NCBI GenBank assembly: GCA_023413275.1
Contig: JAEZPX010000146.1
Coordinates: 1 to 5,060, forward strand
Direction: 5' to 3'
DNA from: Bacillota bacterium
GTDB taxonomy: Bacteria > Bacillota > Clostridia > Lachnospirales > Anaerotignaceae
DNA: 5,060 bases
Each line of letters begins with the position of its first letter. The first letter of the stretch is position 1. Both the position numbers and the translations under genes were made by a program. Below, piece by piece: positions 1-5,060 of this stretch. The notes below the pieces were generated by a model that saw only the letters and a program-made list of their open reading frames with translations, was not told the origin of the DNA and did not search any database.

Positions 1-255
1 AGAATACACAGGGCAATTCAGCCTGTCCTGCAATAGGGTGTTTCCGCCAATATGATCGGCGTTGGAATGGGTGTTGATGATTCCCTTGAGCTTCCAACCC
101 TGTTGATCTAAGATTTTTTGTATTTTGCGCCCTGCATCTTTATCGTTACCGCTATCAATCAACCAAACTTCCTCCGAAGAGGTGCGGTATACTCCAATTT
201 TTGAGGGGCAGTTAATGTAAAAAGTATTTTCTCCGGCTTGCATTAATTCGTACAT
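1..255 (-). CDS. MBL-fold metallo-hydrolase, N-terminal part (runs off the left edge)
   Basis: An open frame of 85 codons starts at the ATG complementary to 253-255 and continues past the window edge, so the C-terminal part is missing. A strong AAGGAGG site (264-270) lies 8 bases upstream and fixes the start. The protein begins MYELMQAGENTFYINCPSKI and then shows the metallo-beta-lactamase fold pattern: beta strands, the segment VWLIDSGND (about residues 30-38) with the conserved Asp of strand two, and the metal motif NTHSNADHIGGN (61-72). The usual HxHxDH motif reads H63-S-N65-A-D67-H68, so the second metal-binding His position is Asn. I recall this variant from clostridial members of the superfamily, but I cannot confirm that here. 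Substrate and role cannot be assigned: the superfamily includes glyoxalase II-like thioesterases, lactonases and nucleases. It lies downstream of fba on the same strand, behind a 226-base hairpin-rich spacer. The fold call is firm; the function is unknown. Confidence 0.85.
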   Translation of the reverse strand, partial: MYELMQAGENTFYINCPSKIGVYRTSSEEVWLIDSGNDKDAGRKIQKILDQQGWKLKGIINTHSNADHIGGNTLLQDRLNCPVYS

Positions 256-442
256 ATAGAATGCCTCCTTCTTATAAAAGCTGTTCCGTTTATCGGAACA
301 GCTTGGATGATAGACAAGGTTATTTTACGAAGCGGATGAATTTAAAACAAAGTATTTTCCAAAGGTAATCCGCAGTATGGGCTTTGCCTAATGGAGGAAA
401 ACAAAGAACAATAAGACCCTGTTTTTCCTCTAAATCGTTGTA
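256..442 (-). other. Hairpin-rich spacer and probable leader of the MBL gene
   Basis: This 187-base stretch before the metallo-hydrolase gene contains, in minus-strand order, an 8-bp inverted repeat (394-401 with 423-430, GAGGAAAA/TTTTCCTC), a small GGC-AAA-GCC hairpin (380-388), a 6-bp inverted repeat (332-337 with 368-373, GCGGAT/ATCCGC) enclosing smaller pairings, and the 11-bp hairpin at 278-304. Serial stems of this kind suggest a folded RNA leader. I could not match it to a riboswitch class: it has no T-box GGUGG motif and no clear purine, SAM or complete c-di-GMP core. It may simply be the fba 3' untranslated region followed by a short leader. Confidence 0.35.
278..304 (-). terminator. 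Perfect 11-bp hairpin just upstream of the MBL gene; possible fba terminator or attenuator
   Basis: Positions 278-288 and 294-304 form a perfect 11-bp inverted repeat (AAGCTGTTCCG) with a 5-base loop. On the minus strand the stem runs into TTTTAT, a short and imperfect U-tract. Only 7 bases separate the stem from the AAGGAGG site of the metallo-hydrolase gene (264-270). It is the best candidate for the 3' end of the fba transcript. It would also sit inside the leader of any transcript that starts in the spacer, where it could act as an attenuator or as a 5' stabilising hairpin. The hairpin is seen directly; its role is inferred. Confidence 0.6.
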
Positions 443-451
443 AGTATAGCA
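443..451 (-). promoter_or_regulatory. Candidate extended -10 promoter for the MBL gene
   Basis: On the minus strand, 31 bases after the fba stop codon, the sequence reads TGCTATACT. This is an extended -10 (TG at 450-451, TATACT at 443-448). A TTGTAA at 462-467 is only 13 bases upstream, too close for a normal -35, so the call rests on the extended -10 alone. Transcription from here would give a leader of about 180 bases. Confidence 0.35.
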
Positions 452-481
452 GAAACTAAATTTACAATGATGTTTGAACTT

Positions 482-1429
482 TTATTCCATAGAATTTGTA
501 GAGCCAATGACATTCTTAATTTTTTCTTCTACCAGTTTTTGAATCAATTCTCTTGCGTCACCCAAATAGCCACGGGGGTCAAAAGCAGAAGGGTTTTCGC
601 CAAAAGATTTACGAATTGCTGCAGTCATTGCCAAGCGGATGTCTGTATCCATGTTAATTTTGCAAACTGCCATAGCGGAGGCTTTTCTTAGCATTTCTGC
701 AGGAATGCCTTTGGCACCGGAAATATTTCCTCCAAATTTATTGCAAGTATCCACGCTGGTTTCATCAACAGAGGAAGCACCGTGTAAAACAATAGGGAAA
801 TTATGAATGCCTTCTGCTTCTAATTTTTTTGTGATGGATTCCAAACGGTCAAAATCCAGCTTTGCATCCCCTTTAAATTTATATGCACCATGGCTTGTGC
901 CAATGGCAATGGCAAGAGAGTCAACACCGGTACGTTTTACAAAATCAACTGCCTGATCAGGGTCTGTGTAAGTAGCATTTGCAGAGTCTACCTTAACATC
1001 GTCCTCAACACCTGCAAGCTTGCCTAATTCTGCTTCAACAACAACCCCTCTTGCATGGGCATATTCAACGATTTCTTTTGTCTGTGCCACGTTTTCTTCA
1101 TATTCCAAGTGAGAACCATCAAACATGACTGAGGTGAAACCATATTCAATGCAGTTCTTGCAAACTTGAAAATCAGAACCGTGATCCAGGTGCAACGCTA
1201 TATCTAAGCCTGTTTCTTCAACAGCCGCATCTACCATAGCCTTTAAATATTTAGGATGGGCATATTTTAATGCACTTTTGGAAACCTGAAGAATAACGGC
1301 TGAATTTTGTGCCTTTGCGGCCTCCACAACCCCTTGGATAATCTCCATATTATTAATATTAAATGCGCCAATGGCATAGCCGCCCTGAAAAGCTTTTTCA
1401 AACATTTTTTTTGTTGTAACCAACGCCAT
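482..1429 (-). CDS. fba: Class II fructose-1,6-bisphosphate aldolase
   Basis: This enzyme cleaves fructose 1,6-bisphosphate to dihydroxyacetone phosphate and glyceraldehyde 3-phosphate in glycolysis, and runs the reverse reaction in gluconeogenesis. It is cytosolic and zinc-dependent. The 315-residue TIM barrel is full length. Visible signatures are the N-terminal AFNINNMEIIQ (22-32), LHLDHGSDF (79-87) with catalytic Asp82 and zinc ligand His83, Glu134 in VVVEAELG, TSHG (178-181) with zinc ligand His180, LHGASS (215-220) with zinc ligand His216 and phosphate-binding residues, and NMDTD (259-263) near the substrate phosphate. No key residue is missing. The ATG has an AGAGGTG site (1438-1443 core) 8 bases upstream. 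It appears to be transcribed alone from the promoter at 1482-1510. The tagatose-bisphosphate aldolase relatives share these motifs, but length and sequence favour the glycolytic enzyme. Confidence 0.96.
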   Translation of the reverse strand: MALVTTKKMFEKAFQGGYAIGAFNINNMEIIQGVVEAAKAQNSAVILQVSKSALKYAHPKYLKAMVDAAVEETGLDIALHLDHGSDFQVCKNCIEYGFTSVMFDGSHLEYEENVAQTKEIVEYAHARGVVVEAELGKLAGVEDDVKVDSANATYTDPDQAVDFVKRTGVDSLAIAIGTSHGAYKFKGDAKLDFDRLESITKKLEAEGIHNFPIVLHGASSVDETSVDTCNKFGGNISGAKGIPAEMLRKASAMAVCKINMDTDIRLAMTAAIRKSFGENPSAFDPRGYLGDARELIQKLVEEKIKNVIGSTNSME

Positions 1430-1481
1430 TTTATTTACACCTCTTTCTTTTTATTTGCAAATCATTGTAACCTGTAATAAA

Positions 1482-1510
1482 ATTATAATACGGTACTTGT
1501 GTTGTGGCAA
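1482..1510 (-). promoter_or_regulatory. fba promoter, near-consensus sigma-A type
   Basis: On the minus strand TTGCCA (1505-1510) and TATAAT (1482-1487) are separated by exactly 17 bases. This matches 11 of 12 consensus positions for the housekeeping sigma factor. Transcription would start near 1475 and leave a leader of about 45 bases. The -10 lies in the palindrome ATTATAAT (1482-1489), so a TATAAT is also present on the plus strand (1484-1489), but that one lacks a recognisable -35. Confidence 0.8.
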
Positions 1511-1578
1511 GGAAATTTCATTGACAACGGCTCCTTTTGGAAAAAAAGCACAACAATTTAAAAGAAAGGTGATGGGTT

Positions 1579-2037
1579 TTGAAAAATATATTGGTTTTTT
1601 TGAGTGTTTTGGGTTTGGATTTGGGAACCAAAAAATGGGCAGATGCAATGCTGCCTCTTGGTAAGCGAAAAAGAATAGCCAAAAATCTACTATATTTCCA
1701 GCACATAAAGAATTCCGGAATGGCATATCATAAGCTTGAAGGAAAGAAAAATGTAATTCTCTGGATTACAGGCAGTCTAACCGCCGTTTATAGCTTTTTC
1801 TTCTTGCGGGCATGCTGCGGCAATGAGGAAGTAAAACGGTATGGTATTCCTTTGGCAATAACCCTTGGCGGTGCCTACGGAAATTTTTTGGAAAGATGGA
1901 AAAAGGGAAGGGTAACAGACTTTATATTCATTGATAGGGGTAAAAATCCACCAATTTTTAATATTGCTGATGTAGCACTGCTCTTTGGAGCTTGTTTAGT
2001 GGGAATAATGTCTCTAAAAGATAAATCAAATATGTAG
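1579..2037 (+). CDS. Signal peptidase II (LspA)-like membrane protein with Asp-to-Glu change at a catalytic site
   Basis: LspA removes signal peptides from lipid-modified prolipoproteins in the cytoplasmic membrane, using two aspartates. This 152-residue protein has the family's length and four hydrophobic segments (about 3-16, 57-78, 88-103, 126-144). Family motifs appear in order: D14-LGTK in helix one, KNSGMAY (44-50), LGGAYGNFLERWKKGRVTDFI (from 96) and FNIAD (127-131). By alignment to B. subtilis LspA (Asp14, Asn99, Asp102, Asp129), Asp14, Asn102 and Asp131 are kept, but the first catalytic Asp is Glu105 (codon GAA, 1891-1893). It may be a modified peptidase or a non-peptidase relative. 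The start is TTG: AAGGTGAT (1566-1573) sits 5 bases upstream, and the first in-frame ATG (codon 24) would delete helix one and Asp14. The promoter is unclear: a TTGACA at 1521-1526 has no -10 at proper spacing. There is no terminator before the 6S promoter. Confidence 0.85.
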   Translation: MKNILVFLSVLGLDLGTKKWADAMLPLGKRKRIAKNLLYFQHIKNSGMAYHKLEGKKNVILWITGSLTAVYSFFFLRACCGNEEVKRYGIPLAITLGGAYGNFLERWKKGRVTDFIFIDRGKNPPIFNIADVALLFGACLVGIMSLKDKSNM

Positions 2038-2048
2038 AAGATTCCCTA

Positions 2049-2077
2049 TTGATGAATGACGGAATACGTTGTATAAT
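2049..2077 (+). promoter_or_regulatory. Promoter of the 6S RNA gene
   Basis: TTGATG (2049-2054) and a perfect TATAAT (2072-2077) are 17 bases apart, a strong housekeeping promoter. The expected start, about 2084, is just before the 5' strand of the RNA's closing stem. The -35 begins 12 bases after the stop of the LspA-like gene, so it is independent of that gene's start signals. Confidence 0.8.
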
Positions 2078-2083
2078 GTAAAT

Positions 2084-2277
2084 ACAAAATCCTGAAGTGT
2101 TCGAGAGCTTACTATATTTGAACCTACAATACTGACTCGGGATTCCTATATGCAGAAGTTATGTCAGGCCCCAAGATAATTCCCTTTGGGCAGGGGAAGG
2201 CAGAGACTTTGGCTGCGGTTACCCACCTGGCTTAGGCTAGGTGTCAAGCGGTAAGAACGGCACTTCGGGATATTTTT
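2084..2277 (+). ncRNA. ssrS: 6S RNA
   Basis: 6S RNA is a rod-shaped regulator that mimics an open promoter, binds the housekeeping RNA polymerase holoenzyme and lowers transcription in stationary phase. No protein frame fits this region. The RNA closes with a perfect 11-bp stem (2089-2099 with 2261-2271, one G-U pair). Next come a CTTAC/GTAAG stem (2108-2112 with 2251-2255), a large central bubble, and an upper arm with GCAG/CTGC (2152-2155, 2213-2216) and AAGT/ACTT (2156-2159, 2206-2209). The apical stem pairs CCCAA with TTGGG (2170-2174, 2186-2190). On the 3' side of the bubble CACCTGGC/GCTAGGTG forms a local hairpin (2225-2242), as is usual in 6S RNAs of this type. The UGUUCG after the closing stem and the AACGGCAC before its 3' strand also resemble known 6S RNAs. 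Length, about 190 bases, fits. The ends are estimates; the class is assigned by eye. Confidence 0.8.
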
Positions 2278-2283
2278 CCGAAG
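2263..2283 (+). repeat. Alternative hairpin competing with the 6S closing stem
   Basis: CTTCGG (2263-2268) is part of the 3' strand of the 6S closing stem. It can also pair with CCGAAG (2278-2283) across a 9-base loop. The two structures exclude each other. The complementarity is seen directly; any role in 3' processing or folding of the precursor is inferred. Confidence 0.5.
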
Positions 2284-2302
2284 AATTTAAGAATCATTAT
2301 TG

Positions 2303-2336
2303 GCTAAGTTTCCTAAAAAGTTACTTAGCTTTTTTT
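2303..2336 (+). terminator. Intrinsic terminator of the 6S RNA transcript
   Basis: GCTAAGT (2303-2309) pairs with ACTTAGC (2323-2329) across a 13-base loop and is followed directly by seven T (2330-2336). It probably ends both the 6S precursor and any readthrough from the LspA-like gene. It lies about 60 bases past the closing stem, so the mature 6S 3' end would need trimming. Confidence 0.85.
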
Positions 2337-2436
2337 GTGTGAAGAAATATTGTAATTAATTCTCCAGTTGAAACTTAGAATGCTTGATTATCTGTTGAAA
2401 CGGTTTGTTGATGGCATTCTTTTAGAATGTGGCAAT

Positions 2437-2470
2437 AAAAAACCCGTATCAGAGGTCTCTCCAATACGGG
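2437..2470 (-). terminator. Intrinsic terminator of ridA
   Basis: On the minus strand CCCGTAT (read from 2470 to 2464) pairs with ATACGGG (2449 to 2443), with a small inner AGA/TCT stem in the 14-base loop, and is followed by six T (2442-2437). It lies about 100 bases after the ridA stop. The stretch between (2471-2566) holds only a 6-bp inverted repeat (TTATGC 2529-2534, GCATAA 2547-2552) and no gene. Confidence 0.85.
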
Positions 2471-2566
2471 GTAGGTTTTATGGCTTTCTAAAATACTCTT
2501 TATTTATATAGTAGAAAAGCAAATTGGCTTATGCATTTAAACCAAAGCATAATGGCTAAAGATGAA

Positions 2567-2944
2567 TTACTTTAACAATGCAATTACTTCAACTTCGCAT
2601 AAAACGTTTTTAGGAAGAGTTTTGACTGCAACACAAGAACGAGCTGGTTTACTTGTAAAATATTTACCATAAATTTCGTTGAAGGCTGCGAAATCCCCCA
2701 TATCTGCCAAGAAACAGGTTGTTTTAATAGAATCTGCAAAGGTTAAGCCGTTTGCTTCCAGCACTGCGCTGAGGTTTTTCATAACCTGTTCTGTCTGTGC
2801 TTCAATTGTAGTTGCAACGACATCGCCAACAGCGGGATCAATGGCAATCTGACCACTTGTGAAAAGGAAACCATTTGCAGAAATAGCCTGGGAATAAGGG
2901 CCGATTGCTGCGGGTGCTTTGTCTGTGCTTGTAACTTTAATCAT
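2567..2944 (-). CDS. ridA: RidA family enamine/imine deaminase
   Basis: RidA hydrolyses reactive 2-aminoacrylate and related enamines or imines, made by PLP enzymes such as serine and threonine dehydratases, to 2-keto acids and ammonia. It is a cytosolic trimer. The 125-residue length is typical. Visible motifs are APAAIGPYSQAI (10-21) with the conserved Tyr17, FTSGQIAIDP (28-37), NLSAVLEANG (57-66), and PARSCVAVKTLP (100-111) with Arg102, which holds the substrate carboxylate, and Cys104. Glu117 in VLCEVEVIA completes the site. All expected residues of the archetypal RidA subfamily are present, so activity is likely. The ATG follows a GGAGGT site (2953-2958) by 8 bases. It appears monocistronic, with its own promoter (3053-3081) and terminator (2437-2470). 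It converges on the 6S gene. Confidence 0.95.
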   Translation of the reverse strand: MIKVTSTDKAPAAIGPYSQAISANGFLFTSGQIAIDPAVGDVVATTIEAQTEQVMKNLSAVLEANGLTFADSIKTTCFLADMGDFAAFNEIYGKYFTSKPARSCVAVKTLPKNVLCEVEVIALLK

Positions 2945-2983
2945 AATTTCATACCTCCAAATTTTTAATTTTATGGGTTCAAA

Positions 2984-3000
2984 GGGCTTTGATAAAGCCC
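2984..3000 (-). promoter_or_regulatory. Leader hairpin upstream of ridA
   Basis: GGGCTTT (2984-2990) and AAAGCCC (2994-3000) form a perfect 7-bp stem with a 3-base loop. On the minus strand it is followed by TTTG and, 25 bases later, by the ridA ribosome binding site. It could be a weak attenuator or a stabilising 5' hairpin. A second weak pairing (GGGA 3004-3007 with TCCC 3025-3028) lies next to it. No riboswitch class is recognised. Confidence 0.4.
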
Positions 3001-3052
3001 CACGGGATTCGTAAAATTGATGTCTCCCTCAACCGCTATTGCGTCTAACTAT

Positions 3053-3081
3053 ATTTTATATCAAAGACATTTTCTCGTCAA
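3053..3081 (-). promoter_or_regulatory. ridA promoter
   Basis: On the minus strand TTGACG (3076-3081) and TAAAAT (3053-3058) are 17 bases apart, 10 of 12 consensus positions. Transcription near 3046 would give a leader of about 100 bases that contains the hairpin at 2984-3000. A short inverted repeat, ATGTG/CACAT (3081-3085, 3093-3097), lies just upstream of the -35. Confidence 0.65.
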
Positions 3082-3126
3082 TGTGTTTTTATCACATACA
3101 TATAGTTTGTACATTTTTTCAATTTG

Positions 3127-3132
3127 TATAAT
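3127..3132 (+). promoter_or_regulatory. Candidate -10 element for prfC
   Basis: A perfect TATAAT lies about 100 bases before the prfC start, in A/T-rich sequence. The best -35-like hexamer, TTGTAC (3107-3112), is only 14 bases upstream, so the match is poor. No other plus-strand promoter between 2945 and 3233 is better. Confidence 0.35.
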
Positions 3133-3233
3133 TTTATGTTTCCTTTTTTTAAAACTTCGGGTAAAATAAAAATAATGCGTATTTTTATTGGAAAGAATAT
3201 GAATCAACAACGGATAGAAAGGAATTTACAGAA

Positions 3234-4826
3234 ATGAGTATTTTGGAAGAAATCCAAAGAAGGCGGATTTTCGGGATTATTTCTCACCCTGATGCCGGAA
3301 AAACAACATTAACGGAAAAGCTTTTGCTTCACGGCGGGGCAATTCGTGAGGCAGGTACTGTAAAGGCAAGAAGAAATGCAAAATTTGCAAAAAGCGATTG
3401 GATGGAGATTGAAAAACAGCGTGGTATTTCCGTTACTTCTTCCGTAATGCAGTTTGAATACAATGGAAAGGTCGTATCTATTATGGATACACCGGGCCAT
3501 AATGATTTTGGTGAGGATACCTATCGTATTCTAACCTCTGTTGACAGTGCGGTTATGGTAATTGATGCGGCAAAAGGTGTGGAGGCTCAAACTGTGAAGC
3601 TGTTCAAGGTTTGCAGTATGCGCCAGATTCCTATTTTTACGTTTATAAATAAGTTGGATCGTCAATCCAAGGATCCTTTGGAGTGTATGGCGGATTTAGA
3701 GGATGCTTTAGGTTTACCTTCAACGGCTGTGACTTGGCCCATCGGGAATGGTCTTACCTTTGAAGGAATTTATGATAGATTGGAAAATAAAGTTTTTCTG
3801 TATCGTAAACAAAACGGAGTGGTTGACCTTGGGCCTCAGGGGGTTTTTGGAAGTGCCCTGGATGGCATTATATCTCAAGCAAATTTAGATATATTGCGAG
3901 ATGAAATGGAGCTTTTGGATGGAGCAGGCAATTCTTTTGATCTGCAGGCCATTATGGAAGGAAAGCTTTCTCCGGTATTTTTTGGGTCTGCCCTAGCGGA
4001 TTTTGGTATTACACCATTTTTGGAGCATTTCTTGCAATGGGCACCGGCTCCCGGGGTCAGAAAAACAACGAAAGGGGAAGTGAAGCCTACTGACGAATTT
4101 TTCAGTGGTTTTATTTTCAAAATTCAGGCAAATATGAACCCTGCCCATCGAGATAGATTGGCATTTTTACGTATTTGCTCCGGAACTTTTACAAGAGGGA
4201 TGACAGTAACCTTATCCAGAACGGGTAAGCAGATGAAGCTGAGTCAGTCCACACAGCTGATGGCCAATGAACGGGAGACTGTGGAGACTGCTGTTGTGGG
4301 GGATATTATTGGTATTTATGACAGTGGTAATTACCAAATTGGTGATACTTTGACGGATACAAAGGAAAAGCTGTTTTTTGAACCATTACCAACGTTCCCT
4401 CCGGAATTATTTATGCGTGTTCACCCTGTAAACTCCTTGAAGGCGAAGCAATTTCAAAAAGGGGTGCAGCAGTTGGCGCAAGAAGGTGCCATTCAGGTTT
4501 ATCGTAATGATTTTAATGATATTATTTTAGGCGCAGTTGGTCAATTGCAGTTTGAAGTTTTTGAATACCGCCTAAATAATGAATACAACTCCGAGATACG
4601 CATGGAATCCTTGGATTACAGTGTTGCTCGGTGGGTAAATCCAGCGACAGTTGGCGATATTCGAGACTACTTGGTGGCTAGAAGCACATTGGTTTATGAC
4701 CGTTTTGAACGACCCATTTTGCTTTTCGCAAATCAATACACTTTGAATAATTTTATGCAGAAAAATCCTGATATTGAGCTTTGGGAGGCTTTTCATCTGG
4801 ATGACAGTGAATACCAAGAAGTATAA
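3234..4826 (+). CDS. prfC: Peptide chain release factor 3 (RF3), translational GTPase
   Basis: RF3 is a ribosomal GTPase that removes RF1 or RF2 from the ribosome after release of the finished peptide, and helps quality control after miscoding. The 530 residues match the usual length (E. coli RF3 is 529). The GTPase domain shows G1 GIISHPDAGKTT (14-25), the switch I segment with SDWMEIEKQRGISVTSS (54-70) typical of RF3 rather than EF-G, G3 DTPGH (85-89), G4 NKLD (139-142) and a G5-like GSAL near 251. A beta-barrel domain (about 290-380) and the RF3 C-terminal domain follow, with MRVHPVNSLKAKQF and GAVGQLQFEVFEYRL. No lesion is seen. The ATG has GAAAGGA (3217-3223) 10 bases upstream. It is a single-gene unit divergent from ridA, closed by the terminator at 4835-4862. 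TetM-type and BipA GTPases are excluded by the switch I and C-terminal motifs. Confidence 0.97.
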   Translation: MSILEEIQRRRIFGIISHPDAGKTTLTEKLLLHGGAIREAGTVKARRNAKFAKSDWMEIEKQRGISVTSSVMQFEYNGKVVSIMDTPGHNDFGEDTYRILTSVDSAVMVIDAAKGVEAQTVKLFKVCSMRQIPIFTFINKLDRQSKDPLECMADLEDALGLPSTAVTWPIGNGLTFEGIYDRLENKVFLYRKQNGVVDLGPQGVFGSALDGIISQANLDILRDEMELLDGAGNSFDLQAIMEGKLSPVFFGSALADFGITPFLEHFLQWAPAPGVRKTTKGEVKPTDEFFSGFIFKIQANMNPAHRDRLAFLRICSGTFTRGMTVTLSRTGKQMKLSQSTQLMANERETVETAVVGDIIGIYDSGNYQIGDTLTDTKEKLFFEPLPTFPPELFMRVHPVNSLKAKQFQKGVQQLAQEGAIQVYRNDFNDIILGAVGQLQFEVFEYRLNNEYNSEIRMESLDYSVARWVNPATVGDIRDYLVARSTLVYDRFERPILLFANQYTLNNFMQKNPDIELWEAFHLDDSEYQEV

Positions 4827-4834
4827 ATTTTTAT

Positions 4835-4862
4835 GGCGGACTCAAAAAGGTTCGCCTTTTTT
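4835..4862 (+). terminator. Intrinsic terminator of prfC
   Basis: GGCGGAC (4835-4841) pairs with GTTCGCC (4850-4856), with one G-U pair and an 8-base loop, followed by six T (4857-4862). The stem starts 8 bases after the prfC stop codon. Confidence 0.9.
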
Positions 4863-4961
4863 AACTTTATAAAATTGGTGTTTTACTACAAAGATGGTTT
4901 CAAAAGGCTTTACTAGAGTTCTAATATTTTAATATTTTGCAAAGTAAAAGGTAAAAATGAG

Positions 4962-4989
4962 TTGGCAAATTCTAAAAATTGTATTTAAT
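4962..4989 (+). promoter_or_regulatory. Weak candidate promoter reading out of the right edge
   Basis: TTGGCA (4962-4967) and TTTAAT (4984-4989) are 16 bases apart in the A/T-rich tail (4863-5060). That tail otherwise contains no supported gene. In A/T-rich DNA such matches are common, so this is tentative. Confidence 0.25.
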
Positions 4990-5060
4990 AGGAACAAAGG
5001 TCTATTTATAACGTCTAAACAATTTTACTATTCTACTGGAAATAATTTTCTTATCAAAAA

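Noticed and set aside
364..395. GGCAAAGCC followed by GCGGATTACC on the minus strand, resembling parts of a c-di-GMP-I riboswitch
   Set aside because: Only short fragments match. The paired arms and spacing of the aptamer core are missing, so I do not call a riboswitch.
467..691. Plus-strand 74-codon frame overlapping the 3' end of fba
   Set aside because: It lies antisense to well-supported fba codons, has no ribosome binding site and no family resemblance.
1451..1726. Minus-strand frames (1451-1726 and 1518-1706) and a plus-strand frame (1455-1664) around the fba/LspA-like intergenic region
   Set aside because: They overlap the LspA-like gene start or the fba promoter, lack ribosome binding sites and show no recognisable protein features.
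2367..2401. Direct repeat GTTGAAAC (2367-2374 and 2394-2401)
   Set aside because: There are only two 8-base copies 27 bases apart, with no array structure; too short to call a CRISPR or transposon trace.
3081..3097. ATGTG/CACAT inverted repeat resembling a Crp/Fnr operator
   Set aside because: The half-sites are one base too close and the left one reads TGTGT rather than TGTGA. Short repeats of this kind are common in A/T-rich DNA.
3309..3500. Minus-strand frames inside prfC (3309-3500, 3875-4120, 4572-4817)
   Set aside because: All are antisense to the intact RF3 coding sequence and have no independent support.
4863..5060. A/T-rich tail with an AATATT-TT-AATATT inverted repeat (4923-4936)
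   Set aside because: The low-complexity A/T sequence explains the symmetry, and no gene or RNA can be supported there.

Overview
The window looks like a chromosomal housekeeping segment from a low-to-moderate GC Firmicute, most likely a member of the Clostridia. The evidence is strong AGGAGG-type ribosome binding sites, A/T-rich spacers, T-tract intrinsic terminators, a class II fructose-bisphosphate aldolase of clostridial type and a Firmicute-style 6S RNA. I see no mobile element, CRISPR array, tRNA or rRNA.

Layout, left to right. The left edge holds the first 85 codons of a minus-strand metallo-beta-lactamase-fold hydrolase (1-255). A 226-base spacer rich in inverted repeats separates it from the minus-strand aldolase gene fba (482-1429). 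A 149-base divergent intergenic region follows, with a very good fba promoter. Next is a plus-strand gene with a TTG start for a lipoprotein signal peptidase (LspA)-like membrane protein (1579-2037), in which one of the two catalytic aspartates is replaced by glutamate. A near-consensus promoter begins 12 bases after its stop and drives a structured RNA that I read as 6S RNA (about 2084-2277), with an intrinsic terminator downstream. The minus-strand ridA gene (2567-2944) has its own terminator, promoter and a leader hairpin. The complete plus-strand prfC gene for release factor RF3 (3234-4826) ends in a strong terminator. The last 200 bases are A/T-rich and hold no gene I can support.

The genes do not form a pathway or a large operon. 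Most appear to be single transcription units: glycolysis (fba), removal of reactive imines and enamines (ridA), translation termination (prfC), lipoprotein processing (LspA-like), and growth-phase control of RNA polymerase (6S RNA). Two pairings are worth noting. The LspA-like gene has no terminator of its own and probably reads through the 6S locus. The metallo-hydrolase gene may be transcribed from a promoter just after fba through a structured leader, or by readthrough from fba.

No clear new system is present. The most notable points are the Asp-to-Glu change in the LspA-like protein, the hairpin-rich leader before the metallo-hydrolase gene, and an alternative hairpin that could compete with the closing stem of the 6S RNA.
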